NCBI GenBank assembly: GCA_947177415.1
Contig: CAMWUK010000018.1
Span: 1 to 47,599, forward strand
Source of the DNA: an uncultured Clostridiaceae bacterium
GTDB taxonomy: Bacteria; Bacillota; Clostridia; Lachnospirales; Lachnospiraceae
Length of the DNA stretch: 47,599 nucleotides
Reading direction: 5' to 3'
Below the pieces are notes generated by a model. It searched no databases. It had not been told where the DNA came from and worked only from the letters and a program-made list of their open reading frames with translations. The translations under genes and the position numbers were made by a program. This document shows positions 40,998 to 47,599 of the stretch, piece after piece. How positions within the stretch are numbered: position 1 is the first letter of the stretch; each line of letters opens with the position of its first letter.

Positions 40998-41712
40998 CCT
41001 CTATCTCCTGTACATAAAGTTTACTGATTTCTTTTCTTCTGGTTCCACTTATTTCAAGTTTTATTCCATTTATTAATTCTACATGATCGTGTGCTTTTTT
41101 AGTAATATACCGGGAATTTACTAAAATCGATTTATGTAACCGGTAAAAGTCTACTTTTCCCTTTTTCATCTGTTTTTCAATATTATTTAACTTATCATAA
41201 AATTTCCCAACAGTACCATTTTTTAAGTATATCCGTATGACTCTCTTTTCACTTTCAAAGTATAAGATATCGCTTACCAATACCTTATAATAAACCTTTT
41301 CATATTTATATTGAAAATAAAATTCACCTGCTATTATCTTTTCATACGCTTTTCTAAAACACTCATAAAAGGTATCTTGATTTATGGGTTTTACTAAAAA
41401 ACGAAAGGGTTGTACCTCATAAGCTTCAATGGCATAACTTTTATGGCTGGTTACATAAATAAGTGTTGTTATTTCATCCTGTTTCCGGATTTCTTTGGCT
41501 GTTTCCAGACCATCCATCCCTTCCATTTCAATATCTAAAAAAATCATATCATAATAACACTTGTCCTTTTGCAGTTTATGCAATAATTCATTGCCACTTT
41601 GATAAACATCTATATCTGCTTGTATTTTCTCTTCCTTTACTATATTAATCAGTAGCATTTCCAGTTTACTGCTAAATTCTACTTTATCATCACATATTGC
41701 AATATTTATCAT
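40981..41712 (-). CDS. agrA: AgrA-like LytTR response regulator
   Basis: 243 residues from the ATG at 41712 (MINIAICDDK), supported by GGGAGA and by the receiver-domain start; an upstream in-frame ATG at 41757 lies in a palindrome. The receiver domain (1-120) has acidic CDD, phospho-acceptor Asp in IFLDIEMEGMDG, Thr/Ser YVTSH and Lys VKPI; the LytTR domain (about 140-240) has DILYFESEKRVIRIY and FYRLHKSILVNSRYI. It should bind the direct repeats in front of agrD. Its own promoter region contains a 66-bp imperfect palindrome. Confidence 0.93.
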   Translation of the reverse strand: MINIAICDDKVEFSSKLEMLLINIVKEEKIQADIDVYQSGNELLHKLQKDKCYYDMIFLDIEMEGMDGLETAKEIRKQDEITTLIYVTSHKSYAIEAYEVQPFRFLVKPINQDTFYECFRKAYEKIIAGEFYFQYKYEKVYYKVLVSDILYFESEKRVIRIYLKNGTVGKFYDKLNNIEKQMKKGKVDFYRLHKSILVNSRYITKKAHDHVELINGIKLEISGTRRKEISKLYVQEIEDGMDE

Positions 41713-41741
41713 AAAATCATCTCCCACTTTCCTATTCTGCC

Positions 41742-41807
41742 TAGTGTGCTGGCACATTGATAAATAGACAAGTGAGTTTGCCTATTTATCAATGTGTCAG
41801 TACACTA
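41742..41807. promoter_or_regulatory. 66-bp palindrome directly upstream of agrA
   Basis: TAGTGTGCTGGCACATTGAT, continuing AAATAG (41742-41767), pairs with CTATTTATCAATGTGTCAGT, continuing ACACTA (41782-41807), with few mismatches and a 14-base loop. It lies 30 bp before the agrA start. It may be an operator or an mRNA leader structure hiding the ribosome site region; the longer in-frame agrA start falls inside it. Confidence 0.6.
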
Positions 41808-41886
41808 AGGTTATCCTGTGCCTATGATATCACAAACAATGGAAAAATATCTAAAGGCATGAATGTATATTAATTGTAATTACAAA

Positions 41887-41923
41887 AAGGGCTTAACTCT
41901 TCTACTCTCAATGTCAAGCCCTT
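41887..41923 (-). terminator. Terminator of tex
   Basis: AAGGGCTT (41887-41894) / AAGCCCTT (41916-41923), extended outward by TTACAA/TTGTAA pairing; on the minus strand a TTTTTG run follows the stem. Confidence 0.7.
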
Positions 41924-42049
41924 GGTTGTAAATTAATCTTTCTTTAGTTTTATATTTTCTATATATTCACTCTTTTTAGGTAGAACCTTACACTCATGCG
42001 AATATATTTATGGTGATGCCACAGTCCACAAGGCATGTCTGGACTGTTA

Positions 42050-44191
42050 CTACAATTTCATCGTTAGCTGGATTCTTTTTTTCTTCAAATCCACACTCAT
42101 AACTTTTACTTCCACAATATCTCCTACACTCACTACCTCAAGAGGATGTTTTACAAATTTCTTGTCAGTAAGCTGGGAAATATGCACCAGCCCATCCTGA
42201 TGTACGCCGATGTCCACAAAAGCACCAAAATCAATGACATTACGGACTGTTCCTTTTAAAATCATTCCTTCTGTCAAATCTTCCATTTCCAGTACATCAG
42301 TACGAAGAATTGGCTTTGGCATTTCTTCCCGGGGATCTCTTCCAGGTTTTTCCAACTCTTTAATCATATCAACTAGTGTAGCCTCTCCAATTTCTAATTC
42401 CCCAGCAGTTTTTATTTTATCTTTTACCAAAAGTCCAAGCCCGGTTACTCCACCTTTTACATCCGTAAGCTGGTAGCCTACTTTATCCAAAAGCTTAGTA
42501 GCCGCATCATAAGATTCTGGATGTACACTAGTTCCATCCAGTGGATTCTCTCCATCCGAAATACGCATAAACCCGGCACATTGTTCAAATGCTTTTGGTC
42601 CTAATTTTGCTACTTTCAGCAATTGTTTACGATTGGTAAAACGGCCATTTTCTTCCCTATATGTAACAATATTCTTTGCAATTGCTTTACTGATTCCAGA
42701 AACATATTCCAGCAAAGAAGCAGAGGCGGTATTCACATCTACACCAACTTTATTTACCGCTGCTTCTACTACACCCCCAAGTGCCTCACTTAATTTCTTC
42801 TGGTTCATATCATGTTGGTACTGCCCTACTCCAATGGACTTTGGATCAATCTTTACCAATTCGGCTAATGGGTCCTGCAGCCTTCTTGCAATGGAAGTTG
42901 CACTACGCTGTCCCACATCAAAATTAGGAAATTCCTCTGTTGCCAATTTACTGGCAGAATACACAGAAGCACCTGCTTCATTTACAATAACATACTGGAC
43001 AGGCTTTCTAATTTCCTTTAACATATCCACAATAATACGCTCTGATTCTCTGGATGCGGTTCCGTTCCCTACTGAAATCAAAGTAATATTGTACTTTTCA
43101 ATCAATGCTTTCACGATTTTTTTAGTTTCTTCTATCTTATTCTGTGGTTCTGTTGGGTAAACAACTGTAGTATCTAGTACCTTACCTGTTTCATCTACCA
43201 CAGCAAGCTTGCATCCGGTACGGAACGCCGGATCCCATCCTAATACCACTTGTCCTACAATTGGTGGCTGCATAAGAAGCTGTTCCAAGTTCTTTCCAAA
43301 GATTTTAATTGCACCATCTTCTGCTTTTTCTGTTAAATCGTTACGAATCTCTCTTTCAATTGCAGGAGCAATCAGGCGGCTGTAACTGTCTGCAATGGTA
43401 TTTTTCAATACTTCTGTAGTATATGGATTCTCCTTTGTAATTACCTTTTTTTCAAGATACTGGAGAATCTTCTCTTCCGGTGCAATAATTTTTACAGTAA
43501 GAACTTTCTCTTTCTCCCCACGGTTCAAAGCTAATACTCTGTGTCCCGCAATTTTCTGAATACGCTCCTCAAAGGCATAATACATCTCATATACGGATTC
43601 CATTTCTTCGTCTTTAGCAGAAGAAGTAATCATTCCTTCTTTCACTGTAATATCACGGATATACATACGGTAATCTGCTTCATCCGATATACTTTCTGCA
43701 ATAATATCCATTGCCCCCTGCACAGCTTCTTCTACTGTTGTTACCTCTTTTTCCTCAGATAGATATGCTGTTGCCTCTTCTTCTAATGGCTTATCTGTCA
43801 TCTGTAATAAGATAATATTTGCCAGACCTTCTAATCCCTTTTCTTTTGCAATCGTTGCTCTGGTTCTTCTCTTTGGTCTGTATGGTCTATACAAATCCTC
43901 TACTACTACCTGGGTGGTAGCTGCTAAAATCTGTGCTTTTAATTCCTCTGTCAGCTTTCCCTGCTCCTCAATACTGGCAAGCACCTGGTTCTTTTTTTCC
44001 TCCAGATTTCTAAGATAGGTAAGACGTTCACTTAAATTACGAAGCTGTTCATCATCTAAGGAACCATGTTTTTCTTTACGGTAACGGGCAATAAATGGTA
44101 TGGTATTTCCCTCATCAATCAAATTTACAACTGCCTCAACCTGCCATAAGGCAATATTAAGTTCTTCTTTTAACTGCTCTAAAATATTCAT
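42050..44191 (-). CDS. tex: Tex family transcription accessory / RNA-binding protein
   Basis: 713 residues, full length. N-terminal helical domain (PFIARYRKEKHGSLDDEQLR at about 33-52), YqgF-like RNase H fold (about 320-450, VLGWDPAFRTGCKLAVVDETG), helix-hairpin-helix motifs (about 485-560, VEAAVNKVGVDVNTASASLL) and a C-terminal S1 domain (about 640-713, GMILKGTVRNVIDFGAFVDIG). Tex binds nucleic acids and RNA polymerase and aids transcription processes. Single gene; element B3 lies 27 bases upstream of its start. A small CAGTCCA/TGGACTG hairpin at 42023-42047 lies next to the stop. Confidence 0.96.
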   Translation of the reverse strand: MNILEQLKEELNIALWQVEAVVNLIDEGNTIPFIARYRKEKHGSLDDEQLRNLSERLTYLRNLEEKKNQVLASIEEQGKLTEELKAQILAATTQVVVEDLYRPYRPKRRTRATIAKEKGLEGLANIILLQMTDKPLEEEATAYLSEEKEVTTVEEAVQGAMDIIAESISDEADYRMYIRDITVKEGMITSSAKDEEMESVYEMYYAFEERIQKIAGHRVLALNRGEKEKVLTVKIIAPEEKILQYLEKKVITKENPYTTEVLKNTIADSYSRLIAPAIEREIRNDLTEKAEDGAIKIFGKNLEQLLMQPPIVGQVVLGWDPAFRTGCKLAVVDETGKVLDTTVVYPTEPQNKIEETKKIVKALIEKYNITLISVGNGTASRESERIIVDMLKEIRKPVQYVIVNEAGASVYSASKLATEEFPNFDVGQRSATSIARRLQDPLAELVKIDPKSIGVGQYQHDMNQKKLSEALGGVVEAAVNKVGVDVNTASASLLEYVSGISKAIAKNIVTYREENGRFTNRKQLLKVAKLGPKAFEQCAGFMRISDGENPLDGTSVHPESYDAATKLLDKVGYQLTDVKGGVTGLGLLVKDKIKTAGELEIGEATLVDMIKELEKPGRDPREEMPKPILRTDVLEMEDLTEGMILKGTVRNVIDFGAFVDIGVHQDGLVHISQLTDKKFVKHPLEVVSVGDIVEVKVMSVDLKKKRIQLTMKL

Positions 44192-44218
44192 AACAATCTC
44201 CCTTGTATTTTCTTAAAC

Positions 44219-44354
44219 ATAACTGTTCAGAATCATGAACAGTTACGTTCTAAGCCCATGAAAATTCGCCTTTGGCGAAGAGCTTAGAACAATCAACTTT
44301 CATTTTTTGCTACGTAAACACGCAGTAAATGCGTGTTTCTACCTGAATAGTTAC
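44219..44354 (+). mobile_element. MITE-like element, family B copy 3
   Basis: Same modules as B1, first base changed (ATAACTG). Exact 8-bp target duplication TCTTAAAC at 44211-44218 and 44355-44362. The linker reads CAATCAACTTTCATTTTTT instead of the CAATCAAAATTTAC of B1 and B2; the CAATCAACTTTCATT part equals the right end of module N, as expected for a deletion product of a B element that once carried N. Confidence 0.92.
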
Positions 44355-44372
44355 TCTTAAACTTCAATTATA

Positions 44373-44401
44373 GTAACTATGCAAAAAACATAGATAGTTA
44401 C
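44373..44401. repeat. Solo terminal hairpin, diverged
   Basis: GTAACTATG...CATAG-a-TAGTTAC, a 28-29-nt stem-loop like the solo family B hairpin with changed pairs kept complementary. No matching 8-bp flanks. Confidence 0.5.
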
Positions 44402-44493
44402 AACTTATGTATTTTTATACTTGTTTATTATATCTAATTTTTCCATTTCTTTCAACTAAGTAGATTGCAAAAATATGGAAATGAATTTATTCT

Positions 44494-44564
44494 ATTACTG
44501 TTCCATGTAGGACTTTGCACTTGCTGCAAAATCCGTAAGAATAAGTAGTGGTAGAGAAGAATCT
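44494..44564 (-). mobile_element. Truncated family A element, opposite orientation
   Basis: The sequence ATTACTGTTCCATGTAG then GACTTTGCACTTGCTGCAAA and AAGAATAAGTAG is the reverse complement of the right half of copy A2 (right end, third hairpin, linker), stopping within the start of the long hairpin. It is the only copy on the minus strand and is joined directly to a broken gene fragment at 44566. Confidence 0.75.
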
Positions 44565-44565
44565 G

Positions 44566-44665
44566 TTTTAAAAATTCTACTTCATCAAATTCTCTAAATA
44601 TCAATCTAGACACCTCCGACCTGTGTTTTTCCAAAATATCTCTCATAATATCCTGTTTTATACAA
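44566..44665 (-). pseudogene. Fragment of an Rpn/nuclease-family gene
   Basis: The minus-strand frame reads KQDIMRDILEKHRSEVSRLI then FREFDEVEFLK and then enters the truncated repeat. The DILEKHRSEV...EFDEVEF pattern is that of the C-terminal helical part of Rpn-like proteins in Lachnospiraceae. Both ends are missing; the visible ATG at 44646 is probably internal. The remaining gap 44666-44779 shows nothing else. Confidence 0.45.
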
Positions 44666-44787
44666 TATTTACTAAAATTTAAGTATTATAGTAACAAAAT
44701 TCAGTATAACTGTTTAATTTATTATATCAAATCTTATTGTAAACTTCTATTAGTTAATTGGATTTCTTCGTGAGAATCTACGAATGA

Positions 44788-44932
44788 GTTACTGTTCACA
44801 CCTGTGGTGCAAACAGTAACGGAATCCAGCCTATTAAGAATTCGCCCTCGGCGAAAGGCTGGATTCTTAGCTGTTTTATGTTCTTGGCACATAGCTTGAC
44901 AGCAAGTGTCAAGCTTGTGAGTGAACAGTAAC
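44788..44932 (+). mobile_element. MITE-like element, family A copy 4
   Basis: GTTACTGTTCAC to GTGAACAGTAAC with the same three hairpins as copy A3; changes include TTCGCCCTCGGCGAA at the tip. Exact 8-bp target duplication ACGAATGA at 44780-44787 and 44933-44940. Confidence 0.92.
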
Positions 44933-45116
44933 ACGAATGAATCTTAGATGCGTAAGCAGATCTGCCAACGCTTGATTATTGTAGCACATAGATTGTGTAA
45001 TTGCAAGTACGTAATTTTATGAAAAAATTATATGTATATGACACCTAACCCCCAAAGAGCAGCTCATCAAATCATAGAAACATACGAACTGCATCCAGAA
45101 ATCGAAGAAGAAAACC

Positions 45117-45152
45117 AAGTGGGGCTGACACTTTCGTGCGACAGCCCCACTT
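45117..45152 (-). terminator. Terminator of the Ig/FN3 surface-protein gene
   Basis: AAGTGGGGCTG (45117-45127) / CAGCCCCACTT (45142-45152), a perfect 11-bp GC-rich stem 12 bp past the stop on the minus strand; followed there by GGTTTTC. Confidence 0.75.
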
Positions 45153-45163
45153 ACATTATTTCC

Positions 45164-46486
45164 CTACTTACTGATTACCTTAATTTGGGTAGTAAAAGTT
45201 TTTTTCAAACCGCTTTTCAATGTAACTGTTGTTTTTACTGATGTACTTCCAGCTTTCTTTCCTTTAATGGTTCCAGCTTTCACTGTGGCAACCTGAGAAT
45301 TTCCCACAACGTATTTTATCTTTTGGATATAGTTTTTACTTGTTCCATTGGACAACTTTACTGCTAATTTTTTCTCTTTTCCAATCTTTAATGTTACTTT
45401 TTTGTTTACACTTAAATTTTTAAGAAGCGGCTGTTTTTTCATATTTATTACAACTGCCTTTGTAAATGGACTATATATATCTAAAGACATAATTGCATAG
45501 GAACGTATTTTCACTTTATATTTTCCTGTAGACAACAAACCTCTTAATTGACAATGTCCTGTACTATTACCTTTTATTGTCTTTACCTTTTGATAGTCTT
45601 TTTCTCCTTCTTTTAGATAAATTTCATACCCATTATTACTACCACCCTGCCAGCTGATTGTAATGGTATTTTCACCTGTCTTATATGCTTTCATGTTCTG
45701 TGGTATACTAGGTGGATCATCTATCACATTAGAATATTCTAACAACTTAACAGAATGGATTGCTATCTCTCCCATATTACTTCCATAAAGACCTTCTTCT
45801 CCATTTACTTTATAGTCAGAATCAATAGAAATCCGAAAATATACATCCCGAAAAACCTTGACTTTTTGTTGTTTATCTACTCTATCTTTCACTACCACTG
45901 TATCATAATTTCTATCTAATCTCAGTCTTCCCATTTCTTCTTCAAAGAGAGAAGTAATGTTATTAGCTTCTGTTATGGAAGCTTTATTTAACGGAAGGTA
46001 CTTTTTGCCATCTAAGCTGTATTCTATCTCATAATCTCTTGGACCATTTTCCGAAGCTCCCATTTCAATCTGAATTCCTGATATATACCCGTGCAAATCT
46101 TCCATCTTTATGATGATAGCAGAATTCTTACTCCACCTGTGAACCTCATCTGCTTTTAATGCCGCAGCCTGTTCAGCAATACCTGTAGATTTTTTATAAA
46201 TTTTCTGGGACCAATACAAAGAGCAATCCGTCTCACCATCCATCGTCGCTGCTAAAGACACTACTGGAACATTTGCACTATATTCATCCAAAGTTGTAAA
46301 CTGCCGATTGACAGTTCCATTATTCAACATAGTAATCTGCTCACCTTCTATTCCTTCTATGAACTCCAGTTCAGAATTAATATGCATATAATCTGACAAA
46401 TCCCGTTCCGCAGCAAATATTGTCATTGGTAAAAATATCGTCGTAATAAGTGTTATACATAATAGTATTGATTTTATTTTTTTCAT
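45164..46486 (-). CDS. Secreted protein with discoidin-like, fibronectin-III and bacterial Ig-like domains
   Basis: 440 residues. Signal peptide 1-25 (LLCITLITTIFLPMTIFA). Residues ~85-255 look like a F5/8-type carbohydrate-binding fold (IIIKMEDLHGYISGIQIEMG, YEIEYSLDGKKYLPLN); ~263-350 a fibronectin type III domain (PPSIPQNMKAYKTGENTITISW); ~355-440 a BIG2-like Ig domain (LKIGKEKKLAVKLSNGTS, KAGTIKGKKAGSTSV). There is no LPxTG or SLH anchor, so it is probably secreted or loosely held on the surface. RBS AAAGGAGG. Binding target unknown. Confidence 0.75.
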   Translation of the reverse strand: MKKIKSILLCITLITTIFLPMTIFAAERDLSDYMHINSELEFIEGIEGEQITMLNNGTVNRQFTTLDEYSANVPVVSLAATMDGETDCSLYWSQKIYKKSTGIAEQAAALKADEVHRWSKNSAIIIKMEDLHGYISGIQIEMGASENGPRDYEIEYSLDGKKYLPLNKASITEANNITSLFEEEMGRLRLDRNYDTVVVKDRVDKQQKVKVFRDVYFRISIDSDYKVNGEEGLYGSNMGEIAIHSVKLLEYSNVIDDPPSIPQNMKAYKTGENTITISWQGGSNNGYEIYLKEGEKDYQKVKTIKGNSTGHCQLRGLLSTGKYKVKIRSYAIMSLDIYSPFTKAVVINMKKQPLLKNLSVNKKVTLKIGKEKKLAVKLSNGTSKNYIQKIKYVVGNSQVATVKAGTIKGKKAGSTSVKTTVTLKSGLKKTFTTQIKVISK

Positions 46487-46687
46487 TTTTACCTCCTTTA
46501 TATTCTAACACTAATTTAAAATTCTTTTGCAAAAAAGAATTATTTCTTAACAGCTAGTTTAACATTTTTCATTTTTTGCCTCAATAGTTCTCGTGCAAAA
46601 TGACATGTTTTGTGCATAAATAACATTGTAGTTTGAAGTAGTTATAAATAAAGGAAGCATTTTTTAAGTTGCTTTTTAATTTTAAAA

Positions 46688-46717
46688 AGCAGTTACTATG
46701 CAACTCTAGTAACTGCT
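46688..46717 (-). terminator. Terminator of the C-terminal cysteine-peptidase-like gene
   Basis: AGCAGTTACT (46688-46697) / AGTAACTGCT (46708-46717), perfect 10-bp stem; on the minus strand followed by TTTTTAAAATT. Element B4 now lies between it and the stop codon it serves. Confidence 0.7.
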
Positions 46718-46731
46718 CTCTTATATAATCT

Positions 46732-47028
46732 GTAACTGTTCAGAACCATGAACAGTTACGTTCTAAGCCCATGAAAATTCGCCTTCGGCGAAGGGCTTAG
46801 AACAATCAAAATTTACTATGAAAGTCCTGACAAACGGCTATATTTCGTGCAAGCTTGCTTGTAAAGAAATATAGCCATTTGGCTGGCTAAACTGTATGAG
46901 TATGTAGGGCGGCAGCCCAGAATACGAATACAGTTGGTGATTGCGGGAGTGCGTAGCACGTAGCAATCAACTTTCATTTTTCTCAGGTCACACGCAAAGT
47001 AAATGCGTGTTTCTACCTGAATAGTTAC
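46732..47028 (+). mobile_element. MITE-like element, family B copy 4, carrying module N
   Basis: 297 bp. Left hairpin and long hairpin as in B1, then module N (46818-46977), then the third hairpin region and right repeat TGAATAGTTAC. Exact 8-bp target duplication TATAATCT at 46724-46731 and 47029-47036, so the enlarged element is bounded by one insertion event. The third-hairpin segment is altered (TCTCAGGTCACACGCA before GTAAATGCGTG). The right duplication ends on the first base of the stop triplet of the next gene. Confidence 0.92.
46818..46977 (+). repeat. Multi-hairpin module N, copy 2 (nested in B4)
   Basis: Differs from 26212-26371 at six of 160 positions. One pair of differences is compensatory: GTCTATATTTC/GAAATATAGAC there is GGCTATATTTC/GAAATATAGCC here. 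Another (GCTTGCA to GCTTGTA) keeps a G-U pair. Ends ATGAAAGT and ACTTTCAT. Confidence 0.9.
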
Positions 47029-47035
47029 TATAATC

Positions 47036-47599
47036 TTACTTTTCGTTTGGATATCTGGTTAAAATATAGTTGATATTTTTTTCAAGGCTACTTCGCTGGA
47101 AAGTACGTCCCCAATGAATGGAACGATTATAATTTCCCTCTGCTACCACAATCTTATCATTGGTAACTTCTAATACAATAACAGAATGTGTATCTTGGCT
47201 AATTCTCAAAATATCTCCTACTTTTATCTTGCTGACATCTGTGTGTTTTCTTGCTGGCAGGCTGCCAAATGCCTCATCACTTAGTATATAAGCAAATGCA
47301 ACACAGCCATATCCGTTTGGTGTAATTCCACCCTTCCATTTGTAATAGTCACTATTTGTCCATGACATACCTTCTGGATATTGTGCTTTCATTTTTATAA
47401 TTTTTTGATATACTTGTTCTTCTGTTAATGTATCCGTATTTCCTGGTGTGCTGATTACTGGTTTGTTAGTAGTTACTGGTTTACTGGTTGCTACCGGTTT
47501 ATTGGTTGCTACTGGCTTACTGGTTACTACTGGCTTACTGGTTGCTACTGGCTTACTGGTTGCTACTGGCTTACTGGTTGCTACTGGCTTACTGGTTGC
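47036..47599 (-). CDS. Cell-wall cysteine peptidase/amidase-like protein with hexapeptide repeats (5' end outside the window)
   Basis: The frame is open to the window edge, so at least 187 residues are present and the N-terminus is missing; the ATG at 47392 is internal. The visible part starts with a run of the hexapeptide KPVATS encoded by an 18-bp tandem repeat (about 47450-47599), then TEEQVYQKIIKMKAQYPEG, then a domain with a Cys in YGCVAFAYILSD, a His in THSVIVLE and EGNYNRSIHWGRTF, the Cys-His-polar layout of CHAP/NlpC-like hydrolases. I take the repeat as a wall-spanning linker. Activity on peptidoglycan or protein is inferred. Confidence 0.65.
   Translation of the reverse strand, partial: ATSKPVATSKPVATSKPVATSKPVVTSKPVATNKPVATSKPVTTNKPVISTPGNTDTLTEEQVYQKIIKMKAQYPEGMSWTNSDYYKWKGGITPNGYGCVAFAYILSDEAFGSLPARKHTDVSKIKVGDILRISQDTHSVIVLEVTNDKIVVAEGNYNRSIHWGRTFQRSSLEKNINYILTRYPNEK
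47450..47599 (-). repeat. 18-bp tandem repeat encoding KPVATS
   Basis: About eight units of ACTGGCTTACTGGTTGCT with drift in the units nearest the catalytic domain (CCGGTTTATTGG, GTAGTTACTGG). It is in frame throughout and runs off the window. Confidence 0.9.

Noticed and set aside
42023-42049. CAGTCCA/TGGACTG hairpin with CTGTTAC end near the tex stop
   Set aside because: It resembles a decayed repeat end, but too little is left to assign to a family; no flank duplication.
45032-45241. Plus-strand frame starting MYMTPNPQRAAHQIIETYEL
   Set aside because: It runs through the terminator and into the 3' end of the surface-protein gene on the other strand, has no ribosome site, and I recognise no family. 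A decayed fragment is possible but not supported.
47450-47599. Regular 18-bp repeats at the window end, possible CRISPR
   Set aside because: The units are directly adjacent with no spacers and encode an in-frame hexapeptide; it is a coding tandem repeat.

Overview
The window looks like an AT-rich chromosome segment of an anaerobic Firmicute of the Lachnospiraceae/Clostridia type. The signs are low GC, strong AGGAGG ribosome binding sites, a Trp T-box, an agr locus with a clostridial-style AgrD, a flavodiiron protein, LytTR/DUF3021 and several ECF/anti-sigma pairs. The first ~97 bases are not bacterial: they are a rodent B1 SINE with its poly-A tail, so the left edge is probably a chimeric join to mouse DNA and the source a mouse gut sample.

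Layout: a secreted chymotrypsin-fold protease (280-1491, -); an ABC-2 permease / ATPase / DUF3021 / LytTR operon (1727-5026, -) with a small, previously uncalled type I toxin-antitoxin module between permease and ATPase; CapA-like and metallophosphoesterase genes; a membrane spermidine-synthase / DUF350 / DUF4178 group with TraX and a truncated sigma-like protein (7921-12848, -); ECF sigma and anti-sigma (13138-14815); a divergent carbamate kinase behind a large structured leader; pncC; a second LytTR gene; tRNA-Gly(GCC); a YfhO membrane protein; flavodiiron protein; trpBA behind a Trp T-box; a second ECF/anti-sigma pair; a lipoprotein/permease/ATPase operon; an Rpn-type nuclease and nuclease relics; a secreted protein with an ABC export cassette (34666-38264) next to a complete agr system (38696-41712, including a 52-residue AgrD not called by length-limited ORF finding); tex; and two cell-surface proteins, the last running off the window.

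The most unusual signal is between the genes. At least ten full-length copies of ~133-145 bp elements (one enlarged to 297 bp) fall in three sequence families (A, B, C) with one shared architecture: terminal inverted repeats of the form GTWACWGTTCA, a hairpin at the left end, a long GC-rich hairpin, a small hairpin with a G-rich/purine loop, and a closing right repeat. Nine of the ten are flanked by 8-bp direct repeats (eight exact, one 7/8), so they are MITE-like insertions. Whole helices have changed sequence while keeping pairing, so structure appears to be selected. Solo 28-bp hairpins, two of them with their own 8-bp duplications, look like deletion products comparable to solo LTRs. One copy (46732-47028) holds a 160-bp multi-hairpin module that is also found in the trpBA leader. 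Several copies sit directly at stop codons, and all full-length copies have the same orientation. No transposase for them is present in the window.

Functionally, the agr locus is the most coherent system: a LytTR response regulator, a GHKL kinase, a predicted five-residue thiolactone peptide, AgrB, and a putative LytTR operator (15-bp direct repeats at 21-bp spacing) in front of agrDB. Directly downstream is a secreted 150-residue protein with its own ABC transporter, separated from it by an attenuator-like hairpin.
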